Of a DNA stretch of 11,030 bases, positions 1 through 7,573 are shown one piece after another. A model generated the notes under the pieces. That model saw only the letters and a program-made list of their open reading frames with translations, did not search any database and was not told the origin of the DNA. Positions within the stretch are counted from its first letter, which is position 1. Every line of letters begins with the position of its first letter. Both the position numbers and the translations under genes were made by a program. This stretch comes from Rhodoferax sp. (GTDB lineage Bacteria > Pseudomonadota > Gammaproteobacteria > Burkholderiales > Burkholderiaceae_C). Location of the stretch: contig JAURGS010000064.1 of the NCBI GenBank assembly GCA_030833685.1, positions 1 through 11,030 of the forward strand. Reading direction: 5' to 3'.

Positions 1-267
1 GCGGCGGTATTCGGTCAGCTGCGCGTCCGATGCTTCGCTCAAGTTATGTCCGGCAAAGCGCGCCACCCCCGAACTCGGGCGATCCAGCCCGCCCAGAATA
101 TTGAGCAGGGTGGACTTGCCGCTGCCCGAGGGGCCCAGCAAGACCACCAGCTCGCCGGCCTGAACACACAAGTCCACACCATCAAGAGCATTGACCTGAA
201 CTTCGCCCATGTCGTAGGTCTTGCTCAAGGCTTTGGCGTAGAGCACAGGCTCTTTTTCATCTGCCAT
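1..267 (-). CDS. ABC-transporter ATP-binding protein, MacB/LolD type (5' part, cut by window edge)
   Basis: The first 89 codons of an ABC ATPase are present; the rest lies beyond base 1. The visible N-terminal part has the usual first beta strands and then a perfect Walker A loop, GPSGSGKST, at residues 45-53. This is followed by [14 protein letters not shown] (54-67), the wording typical of the MacB/LolD/FtsE export-type family, whose ATPases work with a FtsX/MacB-like permease at the inner membrane. The Q-loop, signature motif and Walker B are outside the window, so substrate and exact subfamily cannot be read. The ATG at 265-267 is chosen because it precedes the conserved N-terminus by a normal distance; only a weak AGGA lies upstream. 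The gene is divergent from the D-lactate dehydrogenase gene, with 147 bp between them. The permease and any membrane-fusion partner would be expected further left, which I cannot see. Confidence 0.9.
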   Translation of the reverse strand, partial: MADEKEPVLYAKALSKTYDMGEVQVNALDGVDLCVQAGELVVLLGPSGSGKSTLLNILGGLDRPSSGVARFAGHNLSEASDAQLTEYRR

Positions 268-405
268 GGCCCGATCCTGCCCGACCGGTGCCAACGGACG
301 ATCATCAGATTGCAAAACGCCCACCGCAAAATCCCCCCGCGGCAAGCCCCAGACGGGTTCGACAGAACATTGCTCGCGCTGCCAGATAATAGGCGCACAC
401 CGGAT

Positions 406-409
406 GAGG
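406..409 (+). promoter_or_regulatory. Ribosome binding site that decides the start of the D-lactate dehydrogenase gene
   Basis: GAGG lies 5 bases before the ATG at 415. It supports this ATG over upstream in-frame codons: the open frame continues back to base 46 but is antisense to the ABC ATPase gene there and carries no family-like sequence. Confidence 0.6.
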
Positions 410-414
410 CCATC

Positions 415-1839
415 ATGAACGCACCGATTGCACCCCCCAGCCTGAAGGTCGCGCTAAAGGCGCGCCCTGCGCCCGAGGTCTTTTTAAGCCAGCTGCACCA
501 GCGCTTTGGTCCGCAGTTCTCAGCCGCCATGGCGGTGCGTGAACAACACGGCCGCGATGAATCCGCTTACAGCGTCACCCCCCCGGCAGCGGTGGTGTTT
601 GCGCAAAGCACCCAGGACGTTGCTGACGCCGTTGCCTTGTGCGCACAGCACAAAGTCCCGGTGATTCCGTTTGGTGTGGGTTCCTCCTTAGAAGGACATC
701 TGCTGGCTGTACAAGGTGGCATCAGCATCGATGTCTCGCGCATGAACCAGGTGCTGGCGATTCACGCCGAAGACCTCACCGTAACCGTGCAACCCGGTGT
801 GACACGCAAGCAGCTCAATGAGGCACTGAAGTCCTACGGCTTGTTTTTCCCAATTGATCCGGGCGCGGACGCCAGCCTTGGTGGCATGTGTGCCACCCGC
901 GCCAGCGGCACCAATGCGGTGCGCTACGGCACCATGCGTGAGAACGTGCTGGCGCTTGAAGTCGTCAACGCGCAAGGGCAGGTGCTGCGCACGGGCACCC
1001 GGGCCAAAAAATCCAGCGCGGGCTACGATCTGACGCGTCTGATGGTGGGCTCTGAGGGCACGCTGGGTGTGATCACTGAGGTCACCCTCAAGCTCTACCC
1101 GCTGCCCGAGGCCGTGATGGCAGCCACCTGCGCCTTTGCCAGCGTGGCTGATGCGGTCAATGCCACGATCCAGATCATTCAGATGGGCGTGCCCATTGCG
1201 CGCTGCGAACTGCTCGATGCCAATACCGTTCGCATGGTGAACAAGCAAGCCCGCCTGAGCCTGAAAGAAAGTGCCATGCTGCTAATGGAGTTTCATGGCT
1301 CGCCCGCTGGCGTGCAAGAGCAGGTCGAGGTGGTTCAGGAAATCTGCGCTGAGCACCAAGGCGAAGCATTTGAGTGGGCCAGCACACCGGAGGAGCGCAC
1401 ACGATTGTGGACTGCGCGGCACAACGCTTATTTCGCCGGCCTGCAGTCGCGTCCGGGCTGCCGCGCGATCTCAACCGACACCTGTGTACCCATATCCAAA
1501 CTCGCCGACGCCATGCTTGACTGCGTGCGTGAGACGCAGGAATCCGGCATTCCGTATTTCCTCGTTGGCCATGTCGGCGACGGCAACTTTCACATCGGCT
1601 ACCTGATTGACCCCAACAAGCCGCAGGAAGTGGAGACCGCTGAGCGGCTGAACCGGCAACTGGTGCAGCGGGCGCTTGCCCTGGGCGGCACTTGCACCGG
1701 TGAGCACGGTGTGGGCTTGCACAAAATGGACTTTCTGGTGGCTGAGGCCGGCGCCGAGTCGGTGGCCATGATGCGCACCATCAAGCAAGCACTTGACCCC
1801 GACAACATCATGAACCCCGGCAAGGTACTGGCCATCTGA
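415..1839 (+). CDS. dld: FAD-linked D-lactate dehydrogenase (cytochrome type; Dld/LDHD-GlcD family)
   Basis: This 474-residue flavoprotein probably oxidises D-lactate (or a related D-2-hydroxy acid) to pyruvate and passes electrons to the respiratory chain at the inner membrane. The FAD_binding_4 (VAO/PCMH-type) domain spans about residues 50-230. It shows the [11 protein letters not shown] loop (85-95), [11 protein letters not shown] (148-158) and the RYGTMREN and KKSSAGYDL stretches (170-177, 198-206), then [12 protein letters not shown] (211-222). These match yeast Dld1 and mammalian LDHD more closely than E. coli GlcD. The C-terminal FAD-oxidase domain carries GHVGDGNFH (385-393), the metal-binding motif of this family, and [13 protein letters not shown] (425-437), and ends [12 protein letters not shown]. 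The length is normal and nothing is missing. No Fe-S partner (GlcF/LldE-like) lies beside it, which fits a stand-alone Dld. A glycolate or other 2-hydroxyacid substrate remains possible. A TauE-type membrane protein follows after 51 bp. Confidence 0.88.
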   Translation: MNAPIAPPSLKVALKARPAPEVFLSQLHQRFGPQFSAAMAVREQHGRDESAYSVTPPAAVVFAQSTQDVADAVALCAQHKVPVIPFGVGSSLEGHLLAVQGGISIDVSRMNQVLAIHAEDLTVTVQPGVTRKQLNEALKSYGLFFPIDPGADASLGGMCATRASGTNAVRYGTMRENVLALEVVNAQGQVLRTGTRAKKSSAGYDLTRLMVGSEGTLGVITEVTLKLYPLPEAVMAATCAFASVADAVNATIQIIQMGVPIARCELLDANTVRMVNKQARLSLKESAMLLMEFHGSPAGVQEQVEVVQEICAEHQGEAFEWASTPEERTRLWTARHNAYFAGLQSRPGCRAISTDTCVPISKLADAMLDCVRETQESGIPYFLVGHVGDGNFHIGYLIDPNKPQEVETAERLNRQLVQRALALGGTCTGEHGVGLHKMDFLVAEAGAESVAMMRTIKQALDPDNIMNPGKVLAI

Positions 1840-1890
1840 TTCACGCCACGCCATCGCCGAGCACCGACGCTGCCCACTCGGCGCAAGTGC

Positions 1891-2649
1891 ATGTCCGAGA
1901 CTGAACTGATTTTTCTGGTTGCTGGCGCCGCCTTGGCCGGACTGGTGCAAGGCATTGCCGGATTTGCCTTTAGCACGGTGGCCATGTCGGTCTGGGTATG
2001 GGGTTTGGACCCCGCTTTGGCTGCGGCCATGGCGGTATTTGGCTCCTGGACTGGCCAGATGGTGGCGCTGGCCAAGGTGCGCAGACCCTGGCATATGGCC
2101 GATCTTGCCCCGCTACTGGCTGGCGCTGCGGTCGGCATCCCCCTGGGTGCTGCCGTTTTGCCGTTTCTAAACACCGACATCTACAAACTGATTTTTGGTT
2201 GCATTCTTTTGGTTTGGTGCCCGGCCATGCTCTTGTCGGATACGCTGCCCGTTATCCGTGCAGGCGGGCGGCTGGCCGATGCGATGGCTGGCATGGTTGG
2301 TGGTGTGATGGGCGGCATTGGTGGTGTCACTGGCCTGGCCCCCACCCTGTGGTGCACGCTGCGCGGCATGAACAAAAACCACCAGCGCGATGTAGTGCAA
2401 AACTTCAATCTGGCCACGCTGAGCGCCACCCTGGCGGTCTACCTCTACGGCGGCACGCTGACACCGGCGATGTGGCCGGCGCTACCGGTGGTGGCTGTGG
2501 CGCTGCTCGTTCCCGCCTTGTGGGGCGCACGCATTTACAACGGCTTGAGCGACCTGGCTTTTCGCCGTGTGGTGCTGGTGCTTTTAAGCTTTGCCGGGCT
2601 GGCGATGCTGCTGGCCTCAGGCACGCGACTGCTGAGCCAGAGCACCTGA
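1891..2649 (+). CDS. TauE/SafE family inner-membrane protein (sulfite exporter-like, former DUF81)
   Basis: The 252-residue product is hydrophobic and glycine-rich, with about seven to eight predicted membrane segments (roughly 5-35, 42-60, 72-92, 97-116, 128-150, 170-188, 195-212 and 224-243). Two glycine-rich half-repeats typical of the family are visible: AGLVQGIAGFAFSTVA (16-31) and VGGVMGGIGGVTGLAP (136-151), consistent with an internal duplication. Relatives export sulfite, sulfoacetate or other small organic anions, but the substrate varies widely and cannot be read from sequence. The ATG at 1891 is the first plausible start; no good Shine-Dalgarno precedes it. It follows the D-lactate dehydrogenase gene by 51 bp on the same strand, so co-transcription is likely and a role in moving an organic acid is possible (inference). 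Its last 33 bases overlap the 3' end of the convergent aminotransferase gene. Confidence 0.85.
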   Translation: MSETELIFLVAGAALAGLVQGIAGFAFSTVAMSVWVWGLDPALAAAMAVFGSWTGQMVALAKVRRPWHMADLAPLLAGAAVGIPLGAAVLPFLNTDIYKLIFGCILLVWCPAMLLSDTLPVIRAGGRLADAMAGMVGGVMGGIGGVTGLAPTLWCTLRGMNKNHQRDVVQNFNLATLSATLAVYLYGGTLTPAMWPALPVVAVALLVPALWGARIYNGLSDLAFRRVVLVLLSFAGLAMLLASGTRLLSQST

Positions 2650-3801
2650 GAGGCGCTCCAGACCGGCACTGAGCTTGTCTTGGCTGGCGGCGAAACACCA
2701 GCGCACGTAGCCTTCGCCTTCGGGGCCGAATGCCGCGCCAGGGGCCAGCCCCAGGCCATGCTGGCTGACCAGTTGTTTGCAAAAGGCCAGGCTGTCTGTC
2801 ATGCCATCGACCTTAAAAAAAGCGTACATCGCGCCCGGTGGTGCCAGCGCGGTCACGCCTGGCAGTGCATTGAGCGCGGGCAGCAAAAAGTCCCGGCTGG
2901 CTTTAAGGCGGCTGACAAATTGGCGCACGATGTCCTCGCCCTCGGTCAATGCCACGGCCCCTGCGCGCTGCACAAACACCGGGGCGCTGCTGGTGTTGAA
3001 CTCAATCAACTTGCCCAGGGCATCGGTCAGCTCAAGCGGTGCGGATATCCAGCCCAGGCGCCAGCCGGTCATCTGCCATGCCTTGGAAAAGGTGTTCACG
3101 CTAACCAGCCGGTCTTGCTCGTGCGCGATGTCCTCAAAGCAGGGGGCCACGGCCACGCCAGGTTCGCCCTCAAAATACAAGCGTTCGTAGGCATCATCAG
3201 CCAATATCCAGACGCCTAGCTTTCTGCAATGCGCCAGGATCGCCTGCTGCTGTACACGTGACATGGTCCAGCCGGTTGGGTTGTTCGGGGAATTCACGAT
3301 CAGCATGCGTGTCTTGGCGTCGATGGCGTCGATAAGTTTGTCCAGATCCAACTGCCATCCCTGCGCGCCAAAGGTCAATGCCACAGTACGCACCTGCGCG
3401 CCCAAAATCTTGGGCCCCTCGGTCAGATTCGGCCATACCGGCGTGACCACCACCACCTGGTCCATTGGGTCGAGCAAGGCCTGCTGCACGATGGCGATGG
3501 CGTGCATGCCCGAGCTGGTGACCACCATGTTCTCGGCAACTCTGCTGCGATGCAGGCGGCTGCTGTAGGCAGCCAGCGCTTGGCGCAGCGGCGTGATGCC
3601 CAGGTTTTGCGCGTAAAACGTCTCGCCGGCGCGGATGCTGGCCATGCCGGCCTCGCACAGCAGCGCCGGGGTGACGGTGTCGGGTTCACCAAACCAAAAA
3701 GCTTGCACACCCTGCACACCCATGCCGGCATTGGCCACTTCACGGATTTTGGACGCCTGCATGGCATCGATCACCCCTCGGGCTCGGGTATTTGGTGACA
3801 T
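2617..3801 (-). CDS. Class I/II PLP-dependent aminotransferase
   Basis: The 394-residue fold-type I aminotransferase is full length for the family (about 390-400). Visible landmarks are the SSGMHAI cofactor-phosphate loop (96-102), NSPNNPTGW (170-178) with the Asn that contacts the PLP ring oxygen, and DDAYERLYF (202-210) supplying the Asp/Tyr pair. NTFSKAWQMTGWRLGW (236-251) holds the Schiff-base Lys240 and phosphate-binding Arg248. The GYVRWCF Arg367 is the usual alpha-carboxylate-binding residue. It is cytoplasmic and transfers an amino group between an amino acid and a 2-oxo acid; it resembles aspartate/aromatic-type enzymes, but the substrate is not determined here. The ATG at 3799-3801 is chosen because the frame upstream reads as unrelated low-quality sequence and the family starts near this point; the ribosome site is weak. 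It is divergent from the DUF486 gene and overlaps the TauE gene tail to tail by 33 bp. Confidence 0.9.
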   Translation of the reverse strand: MSPNTRARGVIDAMQASKIREVANAGMGVQGVQAFWFGEPDTVTPALLCEAGMASIRAGETFYAQNLGITPLRQALAAYSSRLHRSRVAENMVVTSSGMHAIAIVQQALLDPMDQVVVVTPVWPNLTEGPKILGAQVRTVALTFGAQGWQLDLDKLIDAIDAKTRMLIVNSPNNPTGWTMSRVQQQAILAHCRKLGVWILADDAYERLYFEGEPGVAVAPCFEDIAHEQDRLVSVNTFSKAWQMTGWRLGWISAPLELTDALGKLIEFNTSSAPVFVQRAGAVALTEGEDIVRQFVSRLKASRDFLLPALNALPGVTALAPPGAMYAFFKVDGMTDSLAFCKQLVSQHGLGLAPGAAFGPEGEGYVRWCFAASQDKLSAGLERLSGALAQQSRA

Positions 3802-3933
3802 GTGTAGATGGGCCGCAAAGTTAAGGCTGCGCAGTGTACGCGTTTGTGCCCGGCGCAGCGCCCATCGGTGCCAGAATGGCGCCGGCCCTGGCGGGCGCAC
3901 GCACCAACCACGAATGCTTGGAGTCACTCCCCT

Positions 3934-4272
3934 ATGAACCTGACCTGGACGGTTTTACTGCTGCTGGGCTCTAACATCTTTATGACGTTTGCCTGGTACG
4001 GTCACCTCAAAAATCTGGCAGGCGCGCCGCTGTGGACGGCGATTGCCGTGAGCTGGGGCATTGCGCTGTTCGAGTACATGCTGCAAGTGCCCGCCAATCG
4101 CATCGGCTTTCAGTCGCTCAGCCTGGGCCAGCTTAAAGTCCTGCAAGAAGTGATCACCCTGACGGTGTTTGTGCCCTTCGCCGTGCTGTACATGCACCAG
4201 CCACTCAAGCTGGACTACCTGTGGGCGGGGCTTTGCCTGGTAGGCGCGGTGTATTTCATCTTTAGAAACTAG
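3934..4272 (+). CDS. DMT-type small membrane protein, DUF486 family
   Basis: This is a 112-residue protein with four hydrophobic helices (about 5-22, 33-52, 70-87 and 92-110) and short polar loops. The wording NIFMTFAWYGHLK near the N-terminus, FEYMLQVPANRIG in the middle, LKVLQEVITL, and a final GAVYFIFRN are characteristic of the DUF486 family, distantly like small multidrug-resistance and DMT transporters. Its molecular function is not established, and such a small four-helix protein would be expected to act as a dimer. The ATG at 3934 is preceded by GGAG at 3920-3923, 10 bases away. It also matches the family N-terminus, although the open frame reaches back to 3808. It stands alone between the divergent aminotransferase gene and the downstream gspA-like gene, with 116 bp to the latter. 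Confidence 0.87.
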   Translation: MNLTWTVLLLLGSNIFMTFAWYGHLKNLAGAPLWTAIAVSWGIALFEYMLQVPANRIGFQSLSLGQLKVLQEVITLTVFVPFAVLYMHQPLKLDYLWAGLCLVGAVYFIFRN

Positions 4273-4315
4273 GGCCGGGGGCAGGCGCCTGGCCAGCGCG
4301 GTCAAGCCCTGCGCT

Positions 4316-4321
4316 TATCAT
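4316..4321 (+). promoter_or_regulatory. Possible -10 element for the gspA-gspB pair
   Basis: TATCAT, one mismatch from the sigma-70 -10 consensus, lies about 70 bp before the gspA start. No convincing -35 hexamer is found at 16-18 bp spacing, so this is only a candidate. Confidence 0.25.
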
Positions 4322-4388
4322 GGTGCGCTGCCGGGCGGGTCAGGGGCGCGCAGGTCGCCATGCCCAATCCGGCCTTGATGCCGCAACC

Positions 4389-6059
4389 ATGTATTCACAG
4401 CACCTAGGCCTGTCCCAAGAGCCGTTTTCGATCGCGCCTGACCCACGCTTCATGTTCATGAGCGAGCGGCACCGCGAAGCCTTGGCGCACCTGCTCTACG
4501 GTGTGAGCGGCGGCAGTGGACAAACCGGCAGCGGCGGCTTTGTTCTGCTCACCGGTGAAATTGGCACGGGCAAAACCACGGTCTGCCGCTGTTTTCTGGA
4601 GCAAGTGCCCGCGCACTCGCATGTGGCTTACATCTTTAACCCCAAGCTCAGTGTGATTGAGCTGCTGCAGTCAATCTGCCAGGAGTTCCATCTCGAGCCC
4701 AACACGGCTGGCAAAGCCCAGCCCAGCGCCAAAGACTGTATCGATGCGCTCAACAAGTTTCTTTTGCATAGTCACGGTGCGGGGCAAAGTTGCGTACTCA
4801 TCATTGACGAAGCGCAGAATCTTGAGCCCGACGTGCTCGAGCAGCTGCGACTGCTGACCAACCTGGAGACCAACGAGCGCAAGCTCTTGCAAATTGTGCT
4901 TATCGGTCAGCCCGAGCTGCGCACCATGTTGGCGCGGCCTGATCTGGAGCAACTCGCGCAGCGCGTCATCGCCCGCTTTCATCTGCAGGCACTGGGCGCT
5001 GGCGAAACCCAACACTACATTGCCCATCGGCTGTCGGTGGCCGGCCATCAGGGGCGGGTGCTGTTTGAGCCTGCAGCCCTGCGGCGCATTCACGAGCTCA
5101 GCCAGGGCGTTCCCCGGCGCATCAATCTCCTGTGCGACCGCGCACTGCTGGGTGCCTGGGCCAATGGCCTGCAAACTGTCAGCAAAAACGTGATTGATAA
5201 GGCCGCATCTGAAGTGTTCGCGCCCGAGCCATCAGCTACCCAGCGATCTCGCCGTGTGCTGACGCTGATGGCCATATTGGCTGTGCTGCTGCTGGCCTAC
5301 GGTAGCTGGTGGGCCTGGCAGACCTGGCAGAGCAACCGTCCCGCGGCGCAAGCGATCAGCCCAGCGCAGCCAAGCGAGGCGCCCGGTGCGCCATCGCCTG
5401 CTGCCCTGCCTGTGCCCGAAGTCAAGCCGGCTGCTACGGTGGATAGCCGCAGCCTGCTGGCGGCGGCATCAAGTGATATCAATGGGTCCTGGCAGGCGCT
5501 TGGGCCGATCTGGAAACTGTCGCTTGAAGCGGCTGCCCCGTGCGAGAGTGCGACGCTCGCGCCCTGGCAGTGTTACCGCGCCAATCGTCTGAGCCTGGTG
5601 CAGCTGCGCCAGCTCGATCGCCCCGGCATCATCAGCTTGCAAGAGGGCAGCAGCCCGGCTGTCTACGCCTTGCTGGTGGGCCTGAACACCCACAGCGCTC
5701 TGCTCGAAATCAAGGGCCAGCGCTATCGCATCGGGCAACTGGCGCTGGCGCAACTATGGCGCGGTGATTTTGCGACACTGTGGAAAGTGCCTGAGGGCTA
5801 CCGCCCGGATCTGGCCGACGGTGCGAGCGGGCCAGCGGTTGACGCGCTCGCGCAAGGGCTGGCGCAACTCGAAGGGCGCAGCGGTGACGGCCAGCCAATC
5901 ACCGGCGCGAAGCTGGATGCGTCGCTGCGCGAGCGGGTACGTAACTTTCAACGCACGCTGGGCCTGGTGCCCGATGGCCAGCCCGGGCCCTTGACTTTCA
6001 TGCAGCTGGCACGCGCAACCGAGGCCGATCGGCCGCGCCTGTTGAGCGACTGGAATTAG
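4389..6059 (+). CDS. gspA: GspA/ExeA-like AAA ATPase with C-terminal peptidoglycan-binding domain
   Basis: The 556-residue protein matches the ExeA/GspA architecture and length. It starts MYSQHLGLSQEPFSIAPDPR, the standard family opening, which fixes the ATG at 4389 although the frame is open from 4320. The cytoplasmic AAA domain (about 20-275) has Walker A GEIGTGKTT (56-64), Walker B VLIIDEAQ (136-143) and an arginine-rich sensor region IARFHLQAL (194-202). One membrane helix follows (about 290-310), then a Pro/Ala-rich periplasmic linker (316-350). A domain resembling the family's C39-peptidase-like module comes next (about 365-465), then a PG_binding_1-type domain (about 505-545, including LRERVRNFQRTLGLVPDG). 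In Aeromonas, ExeA with ExeB helps the type II secretin ExeD assemble through the cell wall; the same role is inferred here. gspB follows after 3 bp. No gspC-N genes are in the window, so the partner machine must be elsewhere or absent. Confidence 0.88.
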   Translation: MYSQHLGLSQEPFSIAPDPRFMFMSERHREALAHLLYGVSGGSGQTGSGGFVLLTGEIGTGKTTVCRCFLEQVPAHSHVAYIFNPKLSVIELLQSICQEFHLEPNTAGKAQPSAKDCIDALNKFLLHSHGAGQSCVLIIDEAQNLEPDVLEQLRLLTNLETNERKLLQIVLIGQPELRTMLARPDLEQLAQRVIARFHLQALGAGETQHYIAHRLSVAGHQGRVLFEPAALRRIHELSQGVPRRINLLCDRALLGAWANGLQTVSKNVIDKAASEVFAPEPSATQRSRRVLTLMAILAVLLLAYGSWWAWQTWQSNRPAAQAISPAQPSEAPGAPSPAALPVPEVKPAATVDSRSLLAAASSDINGSWQALGPIWKLSLEAAAPCESATLAPWQCYRANRLSLVQLRQLDRPGIISLQEGSSPAVYALLVGLNTHSALLEIKGQRYRIGQLALAQLWRGDFATLWKVPEGYRPDLADGASGPAVDALAQGLAQLEGRSGDGQPITGAKLDASLRERVRNFQRTLGLVPDGQPGPLTFMQLARATEADRPRLLSDWN

Positions 6060-6062
6060 GCC

Positions 6063-6797
6063 ATGTCATACATTCTGGATGCACTCAAGCGCGCGCAAAA
6101 TGAGCGCGAGCGGGGCTCGGTGCCAGGCCTGCACAGCCAAAGCGCAGACACACCACCCGCCGCCGAAGACGCCGGTCGCTACGGGCTATGGCTGGTGGTT
6201 TTGGGCTTGCTCGCTGGGCTTGTTGCTGTGGCCTGGCTCATACGCAACGGGTCTGCAGAGCCGACCGCTCTGGCGCCCATGCCAAGCCAGGCTGAGGTGC
6301 CTGCGCTTGTGGCCGCAGCGCCACCGACGGTGGTGATCACGCCGCAGGTGACGCCTGCGCAAACGCTAAGGCCAGTCGACATGCCAGCCCAAGCATCAAC
6401 AGACCCAGCACGCACGCCCCTAGAGGCGAGCCGCGCCAGTGCCAAACCCGCGGCAACTGCGGCAGTCTCCACCGCGCCGGCTGTACCCGACGTGAACAAA
6501 TCACCCGCCGTATCTGAGCGCAGTGCCCAGGCGCAGGCGCAGCCGACCAAAGCGCCACAGCCTGCCAGCAGCGCGCCCATAGCCAACGAAATGCCCGCCA
6601 GCCTGCGCTCGCTTGTGCCACCACTTCGCATTACCGGGGCGGTCTACGCGCAAGATCCTGCACAACGGCTGCTTCTTATCAACAACCAGCTGCTGCGCCA
6701 AGGCGACAAGGTTCGCCCCGATCTGACACTAGAGGCCATCGAGGCCAAAAGCGCCGTATTCAACTACCAAGGTGCGCGTTTTCGCCTGAGCTATTGA
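6063..6797 (+). CDS. gspB: GspB-like general secretion pathway protein B
   Basis: This is a 244-residue bitopic membrane protein. The opening MSYILDALKRAQNERERGSVPGLH is the hallmark of GspB. It is followed by one membrane helix (about 41-60), a long Pro/Ala/Ser-rich periplasmic linker (about 65-175), and the conserved C-terminal T2SSB domain (about 178-244). That domain includes LRITGAVYAQDPAQRLLLINNQ... and RQGDKV, ending YQGARFRLSY. GspB partners GspA/ExeA at the inner membrane and is thought to help place the type II secretin in the outer membrane. The start lies 3 bp after the gspA stop codon, so the two are surely one transcript. The linker is low-complexity but in frame and intact. The gene converges on the methyltransferase gene across a 40 bp gap in which I see no clear terminator. 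Confidence 0.88.
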   Translation: MSYILDALKRAQNERERGSVPGLHSQSADTPPAAEDAGRYGLWLVVLGLLAGLVAVAWLIRNGSAEPTALAPMPSQAEVPALVAAAPPTVVITPQVTPAQTLRPVDMPAQASTDPARTPLEASRASAKPAATAAVSTAPAVPDVNKSPAVSERSAQAQAQPTKAPQPASSAPIANEMPASLRSLVPPLRITGAVYAQDPAQRLLLINNQLLRQGDKVRPDLTLEAIEAKSAVFNYQGARFRLSY

Positions 6798-6837
6798 AGA
6801 CCCGCGCTGCGCTGTGTAAGCCTGCGCTGTCGCCCGC

Positions 6838-7482
6838 TTAGCCCGACGCGTCGCGATGCGATAGCGAGTCGCTCACGCGCTGAAAATGCGCATACAAAAA
6901 CGATTGCACAACGCCAGCTGGCGTATGGTGGTCTTCATCAAAGGCGCGCAGCAGTTTGAAGCCTGGCCCTAGTGCCTCTTGCAAGGCCTGCGCCGAGTAG
7001 CGCACCGCCGGCAACCCGCTGCAACGCTGCGGGCCCTGTTCACCGAAAGTGGCCATCACCACATGCCCATCGGGTATGAGCGCGCGCATCAGTTGGCGCA
7101 CGTAGGCCTGGCGCTGCGCAGGCTCGGTTAGAAAATGAAAAACCGCGCGGTCGTGCCAAATGTCATAGGCGCCAGTGGGCAGCGCCACCTGCGTCACGTC
7201 ACCCTCAATCCAGGAAACCAGAGCCGCGCGATCACCCAGACGCTGGCGCGCCAGGGCTAACGCCGCCTCAGAGATATCCAGCAAGGTCACTTGTACCTGC
7301 GGCACAAGATCATCAACCAGCCTGGAGGCGCCTGCGCCAACATCAATCAGGCGCAGCGGCCTGCCCTGCGTAATCGATTCAATCAGCGCCAACGATTGCT
7401 CGGCACGCGGCTGATACCAGCTCACCGTGTCAGGCGGCTTGTTTTGGTAAACACTTTCCCAATGCGTTTTGATCGCGTTCAT
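6838..7482 (-). CDS. Class I SAM-dependent methyltransferase (small-molecule type)
   Basis: The 214-residue protein has a Rossmann-type methyltransferase core. The N-terminal HWESVYQNKPPDTVSWYQ (7-24) is the recognisable opening of a widespread bacterial subfamily. Motif I LIDVGAGASRLVDDLV (45-60) binds S-adenosylmethionine. LLDISEAALALAR (67-79) supplies the acidic residue for the ribose. GDVTQ (94-98) and YDIWHDRAVFHFL (106-118) are the post-I and motif IV regions, the latter strongly conserved in this subfamily. The C-terminus, HTPAGVVQSFLYAHFQR (186-202), forms the final strand pair. No substrate is known to me; thiol, arsenical or other small-molecule methylation are all possible. The ATG at 7480-7482 is preceded by only a weak purine run. 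The gene is divergent from the cysteine-hydrolase gene (91 bp apart) and convergent with gspB. Confidence 0.85.
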   Translation of the reverse strand: MNAIKTHWESVYQNKPPDTVSWYQPRAEQSLALIESITQGRPLRLIDVGAGASRLVDDLVPQVQVTLLDISEAALALARQRLGDRAALVSWIEGDVTQVALPTGAYDIWHDRAVFHFLTEPAQRQAYVRQLMRALIPDGHVVMATFGEQGPQRCSGLPAVRYSAQALQEALGPGFKLLRAFDEDHHTPAGVVQSFLYAHFQRVSDSLSHRDASG

Positions 7483-7503
7483 CGCTTGCTCATTTGAACG
7501 TCC

Positions 7504-7541
7504 ATCATAGAAGAAACGGCGCGGTCAGGCCTGCCTACAAT
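7504..7541. promoter_or_regulatory. Possible back-to-back -10 elements between methyltransferase and hydrolase genes
   Basis: On the minus strand TATGAT (7504-7509) lies 22 bp before the methyltransferase start. On the plus strand TACAAT (7536-7541) lies 32 bp before the hydrolase start. Each is one mismatch from the sigma-70 -10 consensus. Neither has a convincing -35 hexamer at standard spacing, so the assignment rests on position and the -10 match only. Confidence 0.3.
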
Positions 7542-7573
7542 GATTTGCACTTTATCTTCAACTCAGGCCCGCC

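Noticed and set aside
46..414. N-terminal extension of the D-lactate dehydrogenase frame back to base 46
   Set aside because: It overlaps the ABC ATPase gene antisense and has no family similarity; GAGG 5 bases before the ATG at 415 supports the shorter form.
688..1248. 186-codon minus-strand frame inside the D-lactate dehydrogenase gene
   Set aside because: His/Gly/Ala-rich sequence with no domain; shadow of a strongly conserved gene on the other strand.
1471..2094. 207- and 193-codon minus-strand frames spanning the dehydrogenase-TauE junction
   Set aside because: They are antisense to the conserved C-terminus of the dehydrogenase and the N-terminus of TauE and show no family motifs.
2680..3219. 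179-codon plus-strand frame antisense to the aminotransferase
   Set aside because: No conserved pattern; the minus strand holds a complete aminotransferase with all active-site residues.
4282..4291. Palindrome CAGGCGCCTG after the DUF486 gene as a terminator
   Set aside because: Ten-base GC palindrome without loop or U tract; likely chance in this base composition.
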